A DNA stretch of 64,000 bases from Sweltsa coloradensis (GCA_024449915.1 JAMZAV010000438.1:1798001-1862000), one strand, 5' to 3'; shown: positions 42,742 to 55,421, numbered from the stretch's first letter. Made by a program: numbers and translations. The notes: generated by a model not told the origin, from the sequence alone.

Positions 42742-45700
42742 TATAGGCTACTTAGTAGTACCAAACTTTTTTCACTTAATATACTCCCCTACAACACCTT
42801 TAATGTCGCTATTGCTATTTTTAAATATAAAGGACTTTGAACTAATAGACTTTTGTTTAAAATGAGAACGTTAAGGTTTTGAATTTTTTGTTGTTACTAT
42901 TAGGTACAGCAAAACGTGATTCTTCATTTTGATTTTTTTGATTATTGTTTTCTTGTTAAGGTTATTTGCCGTGAGTAGTGCCTACAACTAATCAGCACGG
43001 TAGGTCCCTGCCGCGTACACCTCACACTTTAGCCTACATTTAACTATAAAACAAATGGAATGAAACATGGGTAGTGAATTTTTTTAATAATATATCTTTG
43101 ACGTTGTTTGTTATTGTTTTTATTGGGAAAAACAGGTGTTTAAAAGTTGGCCGCCCAACCGAATAAAGTACCGGTTTGGGTAAGGGACTCTGACAACACA
43201 TTAAAGTTTGGGTTGAGTGAAGAGCGTGAGACATTCTTTCTGGCTAAACTTGGGTTGAAACATGCTTAATCACTTTCGGATGTTATATGTTTACGCCCTA
43301 CAGGGTCAGCTATGGCAGTTCTCGACCCCTTTTGTCCTTAGCCATGATTTGTTCTTATGTTTACTGTATTTCAGCCATTGTATCTCCGCTAGCCTAGTTG
43401 AGGAAGGTATCAAAACGTTCCGGCAATTGAGGCTGGTTCAGGGTATGGTACCAAATGTATCTTTGTGTTTATATATTCTGGTGAATCACTAACAATCGAG
43501 GCTGTATTGAATCAATTCTCGACCTAGGCCTAGGCTTTTTTTTCGTAACCTATCTCGGACCGCCCACGTAACCAATTCTCGACCGCGGCAAATGCCATGT
43601 TAAACTTCGCCGAATTTATCAATCGAATCGCCCAGAGTTTATAGGCCTACATTTTTGGTGCAAAACATCAATACCGGTAATGAGCAAAAAGACATTTCCT
43701 ACCCGTACACACGGCCCTAAACCTAGTCGAGAACCAATTTCCTTGCGGTCGAGATCTGATTACGTTCCGTCATGACGTTTGTCCACGTGCTGAAATTTCC
43801 ATATTTGAGGTGTAATTATAAGTTAATAGGCTACCCAAAGTAAAGCAATTAACGTTATACATGTTAATAGTATGCATAACTTACTTAATAATGGGGAGCG
43901 TGCGCAAGGTCGAACCTCACTACCGATCGAGTGGTCAATACCGACTGATTTGAAAGTTTTTCACAGTAGGGCCTACATACAATATTACAAGAATATCTGG
44001 CTTTTCGTTTGGGTTAATTTGGATTAAGGCGCGTCAACCGTTTGGTCATAATCACCACGTCTACCTAAGGGGGGGGGGGGAAGGGGAGGAGGAGGGTCCA
44101 TGCTGTCAGAACAGCCACGGGTATTGGGAGGAAGGGGGTTTCTCACGTCCGTCGGTCGTCATCGTCTATGTCATCGTTCGTTGTGTCGTTGTCATCCTCG
44201 CCGGGGGGTCGTCAGGGAAGGGGGAAAGGTCCCCGAAGACGATTGCCAGAGCTCGCCCTCTATTTTCAGGGTGTAAAATACTACCTTTATACTAGCTGAT
44301 GTTTGCGTAGGTGGACTTTTCTCTATTGAATTGCCTTTTACGACTTGGCAGAGCCTGCTCGGTCCATTCTACCCGGTCCCAGTCCGGGCTTTTTCGGTAA
44401 TTGATATCTGTCCACAAAGTGTGGTGGGATGGCAATGATGATCGTGCAGAAAGGGTAGAACCTTTTATTCAATGCGTCCAAGCTGTTATTAGTGTTATTT
44501 AATTTGATTTAATGCTTGAATATATGATTGACTAGGGCCTGATAAGTTTTGTTAAATGAATTCCTGATGATGATATCATGTTTTTGTACAGGTAGGCTAT
44601 ACACTACCTTGAAATCCATCGCTTGGCGTTAGTCCACGGGGCGAATGATATAACTTTTGTTAGGCACAATGCTGGATGAAACGTCGCTTTAGCTCTTGCA
44701 AGTAGGCTGTATCACAAAACGGTACTTGTCATTAACGGAATCCCCCTCCCAAAAAATGTAGACTTAAGTGAAAACATTGATTAGACATTCACACTTCTAC
44801 TCTATTCCCTGGTTTTGGGATGCCAGAAACACAATTATTTCGAACAAATCCTCGAAAATATCCTTATCCGGCTACATACTTTGCGCCAACGAACACCTAC
44901 GAACCTTTACGCGTTCCTATTTTCCAAAAATATCACAACTTTTGCCATAGTGCCTGCTGAGTTCGATTTTATCTCAGCGCAACCTAGTTGCGATTTCGAG
45001 CACTGAAGCAGCAGATTCTTCTGTACCGACCCTACCTCTCCGACCAGACCATACCTGGCGACAGAAAGGATAGACTGGGTAGTTTGACAGAATAGTCTTC
45101 CAGCTCCATTAAATTTCACGTTTCTTCATAACCATCCCTACAGCTTCACTGCCTTGTCTTTTTGTATACGCCGAATCGGCAAGGGCTGACCGACAAGAAA
45201 AAGTCCTGTCTTAATAAACACAATTTTTGTATACGTACTAACTTAATAAATTAATATTATGAATACCAGCAACTCCTAAACATTGCAAATGTTTTTTATC
45301 GAATCTCTACGACCAAATTGCATTTCAGATCAAATAAGGTGTCGGAAGTTGTAATGGTAATTTTGGTCCTAGAGATTCGATTAAAAACATATTGCAAATG
45401 TGAGTTGGCTGATCTCACTATATAATTCATAAATTAGTAATTATGAAAGATATGGTTAATGATACCGGATTTTTTTGTTGGTCAGCGCGCGCCGTCTATT
45501 CGGCTGTATACAATAGAAGAGCATCTACCCAAACGTTCGTGTTCTTGAAGCTCATTCAATTACCTGATATGGGGTTTTTTCTTTGACGCGCTGCAACGCT
45601 TTTGAAGAACAATCCAACTTGGTCTGCACCCAGGTATGCTCCATCAGAGTACCCCCTACCACAAGCATCGAGTTGTATAAAACTGAAAGGGTGGCCTACA

Positions 45701-46430
45701 TAATTCACCTGTCATTGTTTTACTATCGCTTGTGCATAAACATATTAAATATGAATTGAAATTGTTACATTTTCCGTAGTAGATCGAACTCATGGCCTAT
45801 AGTAAATACGATTGAAGTTGGCCTTTGAATTAAAATTTTCAGGCAAATTAGACTATTTGTCTTATACAAACCCCAAATTGTGTGTCTTTCCTTTGAATAC
45901 ACATACGTGATCTGCAGGAGAGAAACAAAGACACAACACGTTGCATCCTTGATTATTTCCAATCAAGTAGATTTGAATCAGACCGGGGGGGGAGGGGGGG
46001 GGGGCCATTATTTTTAAGGCATAGCTGTTATAGTAATGAGTTTTTCGTGAATCTTTTCAAATTTCCCCCAAAAGCTTCTCCGCTCCGCCTGTCATAAATA
46101 CGTCAGCGCGACGGCACCGCGACGTCGGGAAACGTTAATCCGTCGCCGAAATGTATTATAATTTTGGTCACGGGTTTCCCTTATCAAACAAAACTGAAAG
46201 CTGTAAAACTTCACGAAATAAGTTTGTTTTGGTCTCCACTTACAATGGCACCACATCAATTCAATTCAATTCATTCAATTTATTAAGACACATATAGATA
46301 CATTTTTTCAAAAGGTATTTTTTTTTGGCGCGTAAGGTGGGCACCACTAAGGAAAATACTTGTTCTGGTTACCCTATTACAATAGTAGCCGTTTTATTTA
46401 TTTATTATTACTATAGCTAAAACGAAAAAC
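42742..46430. other. Unassigned 3.7 kb
   Basis: It contains a piece of the H4 interior at about 44025-44065 (AAGGCGCGTCAACCGTTTGG), G-rich runs at 44070-44100 and 45984-46004, repeated TTCTCGAC words at 43320-43740, and a hairpin at 45280-45401. A block at 46080-46250 is shared with 51380-51580. No exon is recognised. Confidence 0.35.
45280..45401. repeat. 122-nt hairpin
   Basis: ATTGCAAATGTTTTTTATCG and AATCTCTACGACCAAATT on the left pair with AATTTTGGTCCTAGAGATTC and GATTAAAAACATATTGC on the right, with few mismatches and a loop of about 26 nt. Size and shape fit either a small MITE or a precursor-type hairpin RNA. Confidence 0.6.
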
Positions 46431-46941
46431 TAGGGTTGCCGTTCGATAATCGAAATATCGATCGTTATCGTATCAGTAATATGATATGATATCGATTCAA
46501 AGTATTTTGATATGATATGATATGATTATCGATTTAATGTGACATCTGATGTTTCGCTGTTTACCATGCTTAAGAATGCCGCGCTGTCCGTTCAACGCTC
46601 CAGATTGTTGTCGAGTAGCCAATCGCTGCTCAGTATAATGCCCCGCCCACCCCGCCAGTGCGCATGCGCTCGCAGCGTCGATACAAGCGATTACAAAACA
46701 TCGCCCGCCCTATTGCAGTGTATTTCATGTACGGCTCGACGTGGTGTGGCGTGAACTTCTCTAGCGCCAGTCTGCCATTACTATGAATTCGCGATGTTTC
46801 TTTCCGTGTTTCGCTTCCTAGGCTCAATTTGGAATTTGATATGATTATCGATTTGGGTCTGTGATATCGATAATATTTCGATATGATAATCGTTCGTGCC
46901 TCCGATTATCGATCAAGATTTTCACATCGACGGCAACCCTA
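46431..46941. mobile_element. hAT-like nonautonomous element
   Basis: Ends TAGGGTTGCCGTTCGA and (reverse) TAGGGTTGCCGTCGATG are inverted. Subterminal GATATGAT and ATCGATAA words are repeated on both sides. The expected 8-bp duplication is poor (CGAAAAAC against CTAAAACT). A CpG-rich centre (46590-46760) has no recognised product. Confidence 0.65.
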
Positions 46942-47224
46942 CTAAAACTATTCTAAATTTCTATTCCTAGTAAAAGAATGTTATTGTGTAGTAATGACCA
47001 TTATTTCATCATTTCACTTGACATAATATGTGTAGATTAATTTAATTGTATAATGTGACAATGATTATAATTAGTGGAAACACATGAAAAACTTAAAAGT
47101 AATATCTAAAAAGTAACAACGCATCATATATGTACTATTATATGATAACTAATTTAACAAATATGTACAGCTAATATAGAAATAGTTAACTTGCGGATCA
47201 GCTTTCGTGCAAATGAAAATGAAA

Positions 47225-48710
47225 TTCAACTCATCTGCCATACTCAATAGATAGATATATACGATAAGGGTTCTTTATTGTAAGGCGGGATTAAGGCTAG
47301 GTGAAGCCTTATCTTCTCCAACCTAATAACAACTAATAATAATAATACAAATGATAATGAAGCTTATGAAAATTATAGCATAATTTGAACACAAAAGTAT
47401 TGGCTGATAAAATTACCATAATTAACTAACCATAACCATTGAGGGGAAATTATGATAAACAATATTACCACAATTAGCTATCATTTCCATTCTCCACATT
47501 CATACACATCTACTATAAGAAGTTTTTTCCCCATTACAGTAACAAGAGGCGTCCTCGTAAAGTTAATAGAGGTTAACACAGGTAACGCGAGCATTTATAC
47601 GGAAATTTATTTGTCATTATTTGGGTTGTTTGGGTGTTTTGATATCACATATTGTTTGTGTACATTAAGAATTGAATAATAGGAAGTAAGTTGGAACTTT
47701 TAAGAAGCATAGAAGTATTTATATAATTGTCTCTGATTTCAGACGACGAGAGGACTAATAAACAAAATATGATATTAAGGATCAGGGTAAAAGCGAAGTG
47801 AGACACACGTGACATTATAAGCTATATTTTACTGATTCGTTCTTAGCCATGGTTTTTAAGTTTAATTTTAATTTTAATCAGTCTTTTCCGAAAACCGTCG
47901 AGCTTTGAGAGTTAATATTTCCTCCAGCTTATTAATCGGTAAAGAGTAAATCCACTTGTGTATTTTATTATTGAAAATAGATATTGAGCTATTTCTTATT
48001 TCTGGTGGAACATGGTTATACAATTTTGGACCCAAAAAGCAACTTGCTTCTGTGATAGAGTTTGTTTACTCTTGGAATTATAAGATTGTGTTTATGGTTT
48101 TCTCTTGTTAGTGATTGATGAGATATTTTTCTAAAACTGTTAAGATTGGTATGAACAAACTTTAGGAGATTTTTCGCATACAGCTTTCGAATGTCAAGCA
48201 TTTTGCTTTCACTGTACAGCAGTAATGTAGGATATTGAAAGTGTTTTTTCATTATTATCTTTAAAATGTGTTTTTGTATCGCAACGAGGGGTATCAGGTG
48301 ATTATAATAAGTCCCACCCCAGGCTAAAATTCCATATTCAAGTAGAGATTGCGCTAGAGCATAGTAGATCATTTTAAGTGAGGAGAGATTAAGGACGTTT
48401 AAATGTGTAATATTTGTACAGAGTGTTCCTTAGTTTTTTGCACACAGATTTAATGTGGCAGTCCCATTTAATGTGTTGATCTATAGTCACACCAAGATAA
48501 TTGAGTTTGGTAAACTTTTTCAACTGTTTTGCAGTCACATGCAACTGTAGTGGAGCAGGTATTTGTATGGATTTGGAGGTGGTAGTCGTTTATGGGTTGG
48601 TCTGTTTCTGTAGGAGAGAATGCAATGTGAAATGTTTTATCTTCGTTTACTTCTGTCCAGTTTTTGTACTTCTTACTATTTATGTAACCGATTATTGTAT
48701 ACATTCACGG
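47225..48710 (-). mobile_element. Jockey-like LINE, 5'-truncated
   Basis: Minus-strand frames give, in order: TFHIAFSPTETDQPINDYHL and IHTNTCSTTVACDC (48640-48540), KLNYLGVTIDQHIKWDCHIK (about 48510-48455), and MIYYALAQSLLEYGILAWGG (48372 on). Then come IQKHILKIIMKK and the C-terminus near 47880. These are the end of the RT palm and the thumb of Jockey-superfamily LINEs such as BS. One to three frameshifts break it. The non-coding 3' end includes GAAGATAAGGCTTCACC and AATAAAG (about 47270-47310). No endonuclease or catalytic FADD motif is left. Confidence 0.8.
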
Positions 48711-48890
48711 AAGAAGATATATTATCAGAAATTGCTAATTAGTTTTCACACTTTTAGTTTTCACCGAAATGAGTTTTCAGTTCACCCAATTATGGTTTAT
48801 CATGACATGAGCATGTCGCGTGTTAGTGCGGACTGCGAGTACACGTGCGCGCGCGTACTTTTGATTTTAGTTTAGGTGTGCATTTGTTGA
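48690..48890 (+). repeat. Dispersed ~200-bp repeat, copy 1
   Basis: CTATTATCAGAAATTGCTAATTAGTTT-type sequence, then CACCGAAATGAGTTTTCA and a (CG)-rich GCGCGCG word. The same order is at 51640-51860. Nature unknown. Confidence 0.55.
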
Positions 48891-49246
48891 AGTGCACTCA
48901 TAATATGTGAGCACATGAAAAAGTAATTGTGACTATTCGAATTTCTTTATTCATTTCATATAATCATTGTAAATTTTTTTGGACATGTTATTCAAAAAGA
49001 CTGTATTTAAATTTTAAATTGTATCATTATAATAATTGTAATTATTTGTCTTTCTTTACTCACATCAATATTATCAATGTAATTTATTTCATTTCTTCAC
49101 CTATATCACAAGACATGTTTTTCAATAAAAGTATCCTTTTTTTTAGAATGAATGTTAATCATATATTTGTAAGGGCTCCTCTTCCTACATCCACTTCAAA
49201 TTGCTATGGTGAACACTTTAAGTAACTGTTTGCCTATTATTAATAA

Positions 49247-50018
49247 CTAGGAAACGCTAAAGTCCCGCCGCGTTGATGGATGAGCTTTTCTTAAGTTTTT
49301 AGTTTGCGTGGGATATCTTTACTTTTACAAGTGTTTTGCTTTACTGCCTATGCATTGTAGGTGATTGTTGCCAAGTTTCTATTGTTAGGCCCTAGGCCTA
49401 CTTGTCAAATGTTATTATTTACCGTAAAAAACTTACATTAAAATCTTTATTTCTATGGATTCTGGCTAACTTTTCCAACTTTTTCTTTCAAAAGGTACTA
49501 CATCACCATAACCTTAATGTCCATGTATAATATGAACGTTGTAGCCCCACCCATTTGTCATAATCGGCCCAAATGGCACAAAAATATTGCACTAAACCGT
49601 AAAAAACTTATATTAAAAGCTTTATTTTATGGATTCTGGGTAACTTTTCCAACTTTTTCTTTCAAAAGGTACAACATCACCATTACCTTAATGTCCATGT
49701 ATAATATGAACATTGTAGCCCACCGTTTGGTCAGAATCGGCCCAAATGTCACGAAAATATCGCACTAAAAATTGAAAAAAATCGTAAAGTACGATATTCA
49801 TGAGAAATATTTCTTCGATTGTACCGAAAAACAATACACCTCTAAGGTCAGAGATTTCGAAGGTCCCCTCAAGATTGCAGCAAGAACGCTTGTGTCGTGT
49901 GCCCGGAAGCCGGCTAACAAACAGACAAAAATACAAAAAAAAAAAAAAAAAAAAAAAAAACATTGGAGCTAAATTTTTTGGGGGGCAGTGAAATTGAAGT
50001 CTTCGCTCGCTCATCCAT
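49247..50018 (-). mobile_element. Helentron-like element H3, copy b
   Basis: The left end is CTAGGAAACGCTAAAGTCCC then GCCGCGTTGATGGATGAGC (3' end on minus). The right end is GCTCGCTCATCCAT (5' end). ATGGATGAGC and GCTCATCCAT are exact inverted repeats placed asymmetrically. Two internal units with GATTCTGG and AATGTCCATGTATAATATGA follow each other. A poly-A run is at 49936-49962. Confidence 0.75.
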
Positions 50019-51379
50019 AATATTATATAAATGAGAGTGAGACGGTGTTTCCAAGGACAAACGATTCTTCATAGCTGACTAGGTGCGAATATTGTCGGCT
50101 GTAAAATTATAGGTTTATAGAGCATAGCACGGCATCGAACCGAAAAACCGACGAACTGTCAACCGAAATCGAGAATTTTTTAAAAAAAAAAAATATTTTT
50201 TTTTTTTTGGTTTATTTCGGCAGGGGCAATGTCTCAAAATCGTCAAATCGTGAAATTGCAAATGGAAAGTTCAACACGTACCGTCTCAATGACACTTTCG
50301 ATAATACTACTTCCTGTTTAGTCTTTCGTCGCCTTCAAAGTGACCTAAAAAAGCTCATGTTGCGTGTAATTTGATTTTTTTTACTAATTTTGGCTTCTTA
50401 TTAGGCAAAAAATATTTTAAATCATCAATGTCAAAATTTAAAAAAAAAAATTGTAAAATGTACGCATTTACTGTCCCCCACTGAAAATCAGTTATATAAC
50501 TGAGTGGGTAGACTCTAAATACAATTTATTTTATTTATTTATTTTATTTATTGTTATATCATAAAATGCATAGCAATAACGGTGTCGAACTGTTTTTAAA
50601 CCGTTATTTTTAACGGGGTATTACCGAACAAAACAACAATAATTTTGCCTCGATGTCCTGGTACAAACTAAACTACAAACCGCGTAAAAAATCGAAAAAA
50701 GATTTTACTTTTCAAGTTTCAAGTACTTATTTTTGTTTTTAGATAAAGGTATGCACGGCCATTGACATTGATGAAACAAATGGATTAGGCCTCTGTCCTA
50801 CACAGATTATTATACTCTGTCTGAAATAACCAGGAACTGAAAATGCTGCCTGTGACATAATAATATCATTTCCATTTTACGCACACACTATTATATAAAA
50901 CCATTTTTTTACGCGTTTCGGTTCGATGTCCTGATGTGATTGCCCAAAAGACAAGTAATGCGTGGGCCTAAATAAGCAAATATATCAAGACAATTATATT
51001 ATATTTGACAGCTTTTATAAAACGTGACCGTTTTACCTTTGAGTATGGAATGGTACTCAATGGTTTTACGTTTAGAGATATTGACGTTCACTTTTATCTT
51101 ATTGCTGGTCGAATTGAAGTTGTCATTTTGTTCGATACCCCCCCCCCCCCCCTCTTACCTCGCCTTAATAATTGCTTATCAACTTATCATGGATGGGATC
51201 ACTACTGGAAAAGTGTTTTACTTGATTCACTGATATCTTCAGTATCTGCACATAACCAATCAAAGTAATTTCATCAAGCCGTCGAACTATTTTAAGGCAC
51301 AGTAACGAGTTTTTCTAAATAATTATTAAAATGGCTATTGTGTGTTTGTGCATTTCCAATTCCCCTCCCCCCCTCCCAA
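50019..51379. other. Unassigned with SINE tail at 50476-50560
   Basis: ACTGAAAATCAGTTATATAA and a GAGTGGGTAGACTCTA block followed by a (TTTA)-rich tail match the 3' end of the SINE 24702-25128. The remainder, including poly-C at 51138-51151, shows no gene. Confidence 0.4.
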
Positions 51380-51580
51380 ATAGCTTCTTGGCGCCGCCAT
51401 CGCATTATGCAGCCGTCGGTAACCGCGGACCGTTGGACGTATTGGATATTACGTAAAGCCGATCCTAAATGTATTATAATTTGGGTCACGTGGTTTAACT
51501 TATCAAAAGAGACTGAAAACTGTAAAAAACTTCCACATAAATAAAATTTGTTTTGGTCATTACTCATCTTCTTACAATAC
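51380..51580. repeat. Dispersed repeat shared with 46080-46250
   Basis: AATGTATTATAATTTGGGTC, CTTATCAAAAGAGACTGAAA and TTTGTTTTGGTC occur in the same order in both places. Ends are unclear; type unknown. Confidence 0.5.
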
Positions 51581-51639
51581 AACCATTGTTTAATGCTGAC
51601 CCGTGTTAATAATACTGTAGTTTTTTTGTATTCGTATTA

Positions 51640-51860
51640 TTTGTTTATAGCCGACTATTGTAAACTTTCATGGAAGATGATCTATTATCAGAAATTGCTA
51701 ATTAGTTTCCATACTTCTTATTTCTCACCGAAATGAGTTTTCACACAAAAATATGCTTAATTATGAGCATGTTCGACGAGTTCGCTTGCTAATGAAGAGT
51801 GGGAGTGCGCGCGCGTGCGTTTGCATTTAAGTGTAGTCCGTGTAGTAGTAGTTTTCATTT
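51640..51860 (+). repeat. Dispersed ~200-bp repeat, copy 2
   Basis: It matches 48690-48890 through ATCAGAAATTGCTAATTAGT, CACCGAAATGAGTTTTCA and a GCGCGCG word. Confidence 0.55.
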
Positions 51861-52275
51861 GTATTTTGTTGTCACAATACATACAATATGGATTGTCAGG
51901 GGCGTAGCAAGGGGGAGGGAATCAGGGTGTCCTACCCCCCCCCCCCAGAAATATGAAGAAGGGTTATAATAATACGAAGATCCTACATAAGGCAAGATTT
52001 TGTAAACCGACAGTTTGTGGATCTTCACAATTTTATAAATTATAGGAAAAGCACTCTAAAAACTAGTAAAATGTCATTATTTGCAATGATAAAAATAAAA
52101 AATTGTCTGTAAATATGCACCCCAGATTCTCTCCAGCTGGGGGTCACCCTACCCAGACCCTCCTACCTCGATACGTAGGCCCTACTATTCCCGAATAATA
52201 GTTTCGTGGGCATTTCTTTTTACCAATATCCCCCCCCCACCCCCCTCCCCCGAATCAAAATCCGGGCTACGATGA
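51861..52275. other. Unassigned, C-rich runs
   Basis: Poly-C runs at 51937-51950 and 52230-52252 flank AT-rich sequence. The words GGGCGTAGCAAGG and GAATCAAAATCCGGGCTACG near the two edges may be worn transposon ends. No gene. Confidence 0.35.
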
Positions 52276-52298
52276 TAATAATAATAATAATAATAATA

Positions 52299-52330
<32 letters not shown>

Positions 52331-52331
52331 T
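52276..52331. repeat. (AAT)n microsatellite at R4-like 5' junction
   Basis: About 18 units with one slip; it directly precedes the truncated R4-like element. Confidence 0.95.
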
Positions 52332-54016
52332 CTGCATGGAGTTTGGAGTAGACAAATGTAAGACGCTACATATCGAAAAGGGTAAGGTTGCACAAGCAGA
52401 AGAGTTCCAGCTAGATGATGGAAATAGGATTGGAATAATGGACGATAACGATGTATACAAATATTTACGATTCTCACAAGCTGCCAGAATTGAACATAAA
52501 GTAATAAAAGCAAATTTGATAGATACATACAAGAAACGACTAAAGTCTATCCTCAAGATGCAACTAAACGGTAAAAACAAGATCACAGCAATAAATACAT
52601 ATGCTGTACCAGTACTGACATATTCATTCGGAATCATTAATGGACGCAGACAGACATCCGCGCGTTGGAAATAATAACTCGTACTACACTTACCAAACAC
52701 AGAATACATCATCCTAAATCAGCAATAGAGAGATTGACACTTCCAAGAGAAAAAGGAGGACGGGGCCTAATTGATCTGAACAACTTATATTATAAACAAA
52801 TAGACATTTTAAGAAAATACTTTTTTACAAAGAGCAACCAATCCACACTGCATAGGGCTGTAGTGCTAGCTGACAAATCATTAACTCCACTCAATCTAGC
52901 AAACGAAAATGTCAATCTACAAGGGAAACTCATAACTGACGCTTCAAAAGAGTTACGTCTCTCAGAAAAGACCCTACACAAGAGACATTATGATGAACTA
53001 CACAAAGGCCACGTAGATATTAAAGCATCAAAATATGTGGTTAAACAACGGGGAACTATTTGGGGAAACAGAAGGTTTTATGATGGCTATTCAAGACAGA
53101 GTGATTGCGACGAACAATTCAATACAAATAATACAAGATGCGACAGTAAACGATCAATGTAGAAAATGTAGTGCAAAGGGTGAAACAATCGAACACATCA
53201 TATCCGGGTGCAAGTCACTATGTCAAACAGATTACCTCTACAGACATAACCAAGTAGCTAACATTATTCATCAAAAACTAGCAATCAAGTACAACCTCAT
53301 TGACACACACACACCTTACTACAAATACAAACCAGAGAAAGTACTAGATAGTAAAGATTACAAATTATATTACGACCGCACAGTTATAACAGACCAAACG
53401 TACATCACAACAGACCGGATTAATAATAATTGACAAGAAGAAACAAGAAACTACCCTTATCGACGTTGCTATCCCAATGTGCCATAACGTCGAGACCGCG
53501 TGGAAGAAAAAAATTGACAAGTATAGTGAACTTGCAATTGAAAATCAAGAAGATGTGGAAACAGAAAAAGGTAAATACAATCCCATTCATTATATCAGCC
53601 AACGGCATCATACCGAAGAAGCTACATGAAAGCATTAAACAACTAGATCTTCAACCCAATGTATACATCGAGACTCAAAAGGCAGTAATACTCAACACGT
53701 GTAGAATAGTTCGTAAATTTCTAAACTAAGAATGATACTTCGAGATTTCGAGACAGCTTCCATCCCGACATGGTTTTCGTGGTTTCCCATAGTCCGAAGA
53801 GCAAATGCTAGGATGGCGACGAGAAATCGGCCACGACCGTACACAGCAGAAAGAAAACATCATCTACAAACAATATTACAATTTATAAATGACTTATTTT
53901 AGTTAGAGTTAAGACAAAAGTAATAATGTATGTAATAGGTACACATGGAAGTACTTGACGTAAGTCCGTACAACATGTTAGCTCCGGTTTTAACCGAGTT
54001 TGTATGAAATACATCC
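52332..54016 (+). mobile_element. R4/Dong-like LINE, 5'-truncated copy
   Basis: The frames give FGVDKCKTLHIEKGK (RT after the catalytic motif), KNKITAINTYAVPVLTYSFG, TKHRIHHPKSAIERLTLPRE, then GGRGLIDLNNLY. After shifts come ATVNDQCRKCSAKGETIEHI and ISGCKSLCQTDYLYRHNQV, the Cys/His knuckle before the restriction-like endonuclease, and ETTLIDVAIPMCHNV from the endonuclease core. This order defines R2/R4-type LINEs; closeness to R4/Dong is inferred. At least three frameshifts (near 52660, 53070 and 53430) inactivate it. The non-coding 3' end (53730-54016) finishes in ATCCAATAAAA followed by (TAA)n. Confidence 0.85.
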
Positions 54017-54122
<106 letters not shown>

Positions 54123-54291
54123 TACACACAATATTACAATTTATAAATGACTTATTTTAGTTAGAGTTAAGACAAAAGTAATAATGTATGTAATAGGTAC
54201 ACATGGAAGTACTTGACGTAAGTCCGTACAACATGTTAGCTCCGGTTTTAACCGAGTTTGTATGAAATACATCCAATAAAATAATAATAAT
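54123..54291 (+). mobile_element. Second R4-like 3' end (tail only)
   Basis: Sequence 54129-54280 repeats 53872-54017 with practically no change (ATGACTTATTTTAGTTAGAG ... ATACATCCAATAAAA) and again ends in (AAT)n. It is either a very short 5'-truncated insertion into the microsatellite or a tandem duplication through the repeat. Confidence 0.85.
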
Positions 54292-55318
54292 CATCATAAC
54301 TCAGTTCCAACTATGTCGGGTTGAGTGGTGGTTTTTCACCATTATCTAGGGCATGAAACTGTAGATACTAAGCTTGCCAGACTCAGTGTTTCTTCCACAT
54401 CCTCTAACTCCTTCCTCTCCCCCAATTTACTCCACTCTCTTCTGTCCTCCCACAGCTTTACTCTTGCCACATGCTCCCACACTTCATCCCGTTTTCCAAC
54501 GTCTTCTTGAATTAATCTTTCCCATTTCTCTCTTGGCCTTCCTACTCTTCTTTTCCCCTCCTCTGCCGCTTCAAATTCTCGTCTTGGAATCCTCTCTCTG
54601 CCCATCCTTTTCATATGTCCAAACCATCTTAGACGTTCTCTTCCTAGCTTAAACTTCAATCTCTCCAGTCCCAGTTCTTCCTTATTTCATTACTTCTTAT
54701 CTTGTCCATCTTTGTAACTCCCTTGATACTTCTTAAAAACTTCATTTCTGCTGCTTCCAGCTGACTCTCTTCTTTTGTTCCCACTGCCCATGTTACTGCC
54801 CCATATGTTAGTATAGGTTTCAAAATATGCCTTATACAGCAAAATTTTACATTTTTGTGGAAACAACTCATTCCATAGTAACTTTCTCCACCAATTGGTA
54901 AACCCTTCTGCTTTTTGCACTCTAGATTACACTTCCCTACACACTTTTGCATCTTTTGTCAATATACTTCCCAAATATTTAAATTCTTCTTTTTCTTCTA
55001 AGACTTCTCCACCTAGTACAATATTTTCCTGGTCTCTAGGCCTGCCCTTTGTCTTCTTTTGCATACGCAAACATTCACTCTTTTTCTGATTGATTTTAGA
55101 CCAAACTCTGTAGTAACTTCATTCCATCTGTCCACCTTCTCCTGCACTTCTCTGGTACTCTCACCCCAAATCAAACACTCGTCCGCAAACACTAAGGTTC
55201 TTGTGTCCCTTCCATCTGTATTTGGTTCCACTCTTCTTATAATTTCATCCATTACAACAGTAAAGAGTGTTGGAGATAACACACTACCTTGTCGCAAGCC
55301 CTCATTTACTTGGAACCA
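54292..55318 (-). mobile_element. RTE-like LINE, family A, longer copy
   Basis: Minus-strand frames give LRQGSVLSPTLFTVVMDEII (RT motif B), LVFADECLIWGE where the catalytic FADD reads FADE, then ILTYGAVTWAVGTKEES and LRWFGHMKRMGRERIPRREF to the end at 54342. It is nearly identical to 1347-1975 over their shared length. The 3' tail GATGATTATTATT merges with the (AAT)n of the neighbouring R4-like tail. The D-to-E change, if real, would inactivate it; several frameshifts exist as well. Confidence 0.87.
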
Positions 55319-55359
55319 TTATAATATAATAATATATATAATAATAATAATAAATATAC

Positions 55360-55390
<31 letters not shown>

Positions 55391-55421
55391 TAAAATAAAT
55401 ATATATATATATATATAATAT
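55318..55421. repeat. (ATA)n / (AT)n microsatellite
   Basis: Mixed ATA and TATATA runs between the RTE-like copy and the 5' region of a second R4-like element. Confidence 0.9.

Noticed and set aside
46539..46754. Possible BED-finger or other gene in the CpG-rich centre of the 46.4-kb element
   Set aside because: No Cys/His spacing or transposase motif could be found in any frame.
48501..48875. 124-codon plus-strand frame
   Set aside because: It is the antisense of the Jockey-like reverse transcriptase and a dispersed repeat.
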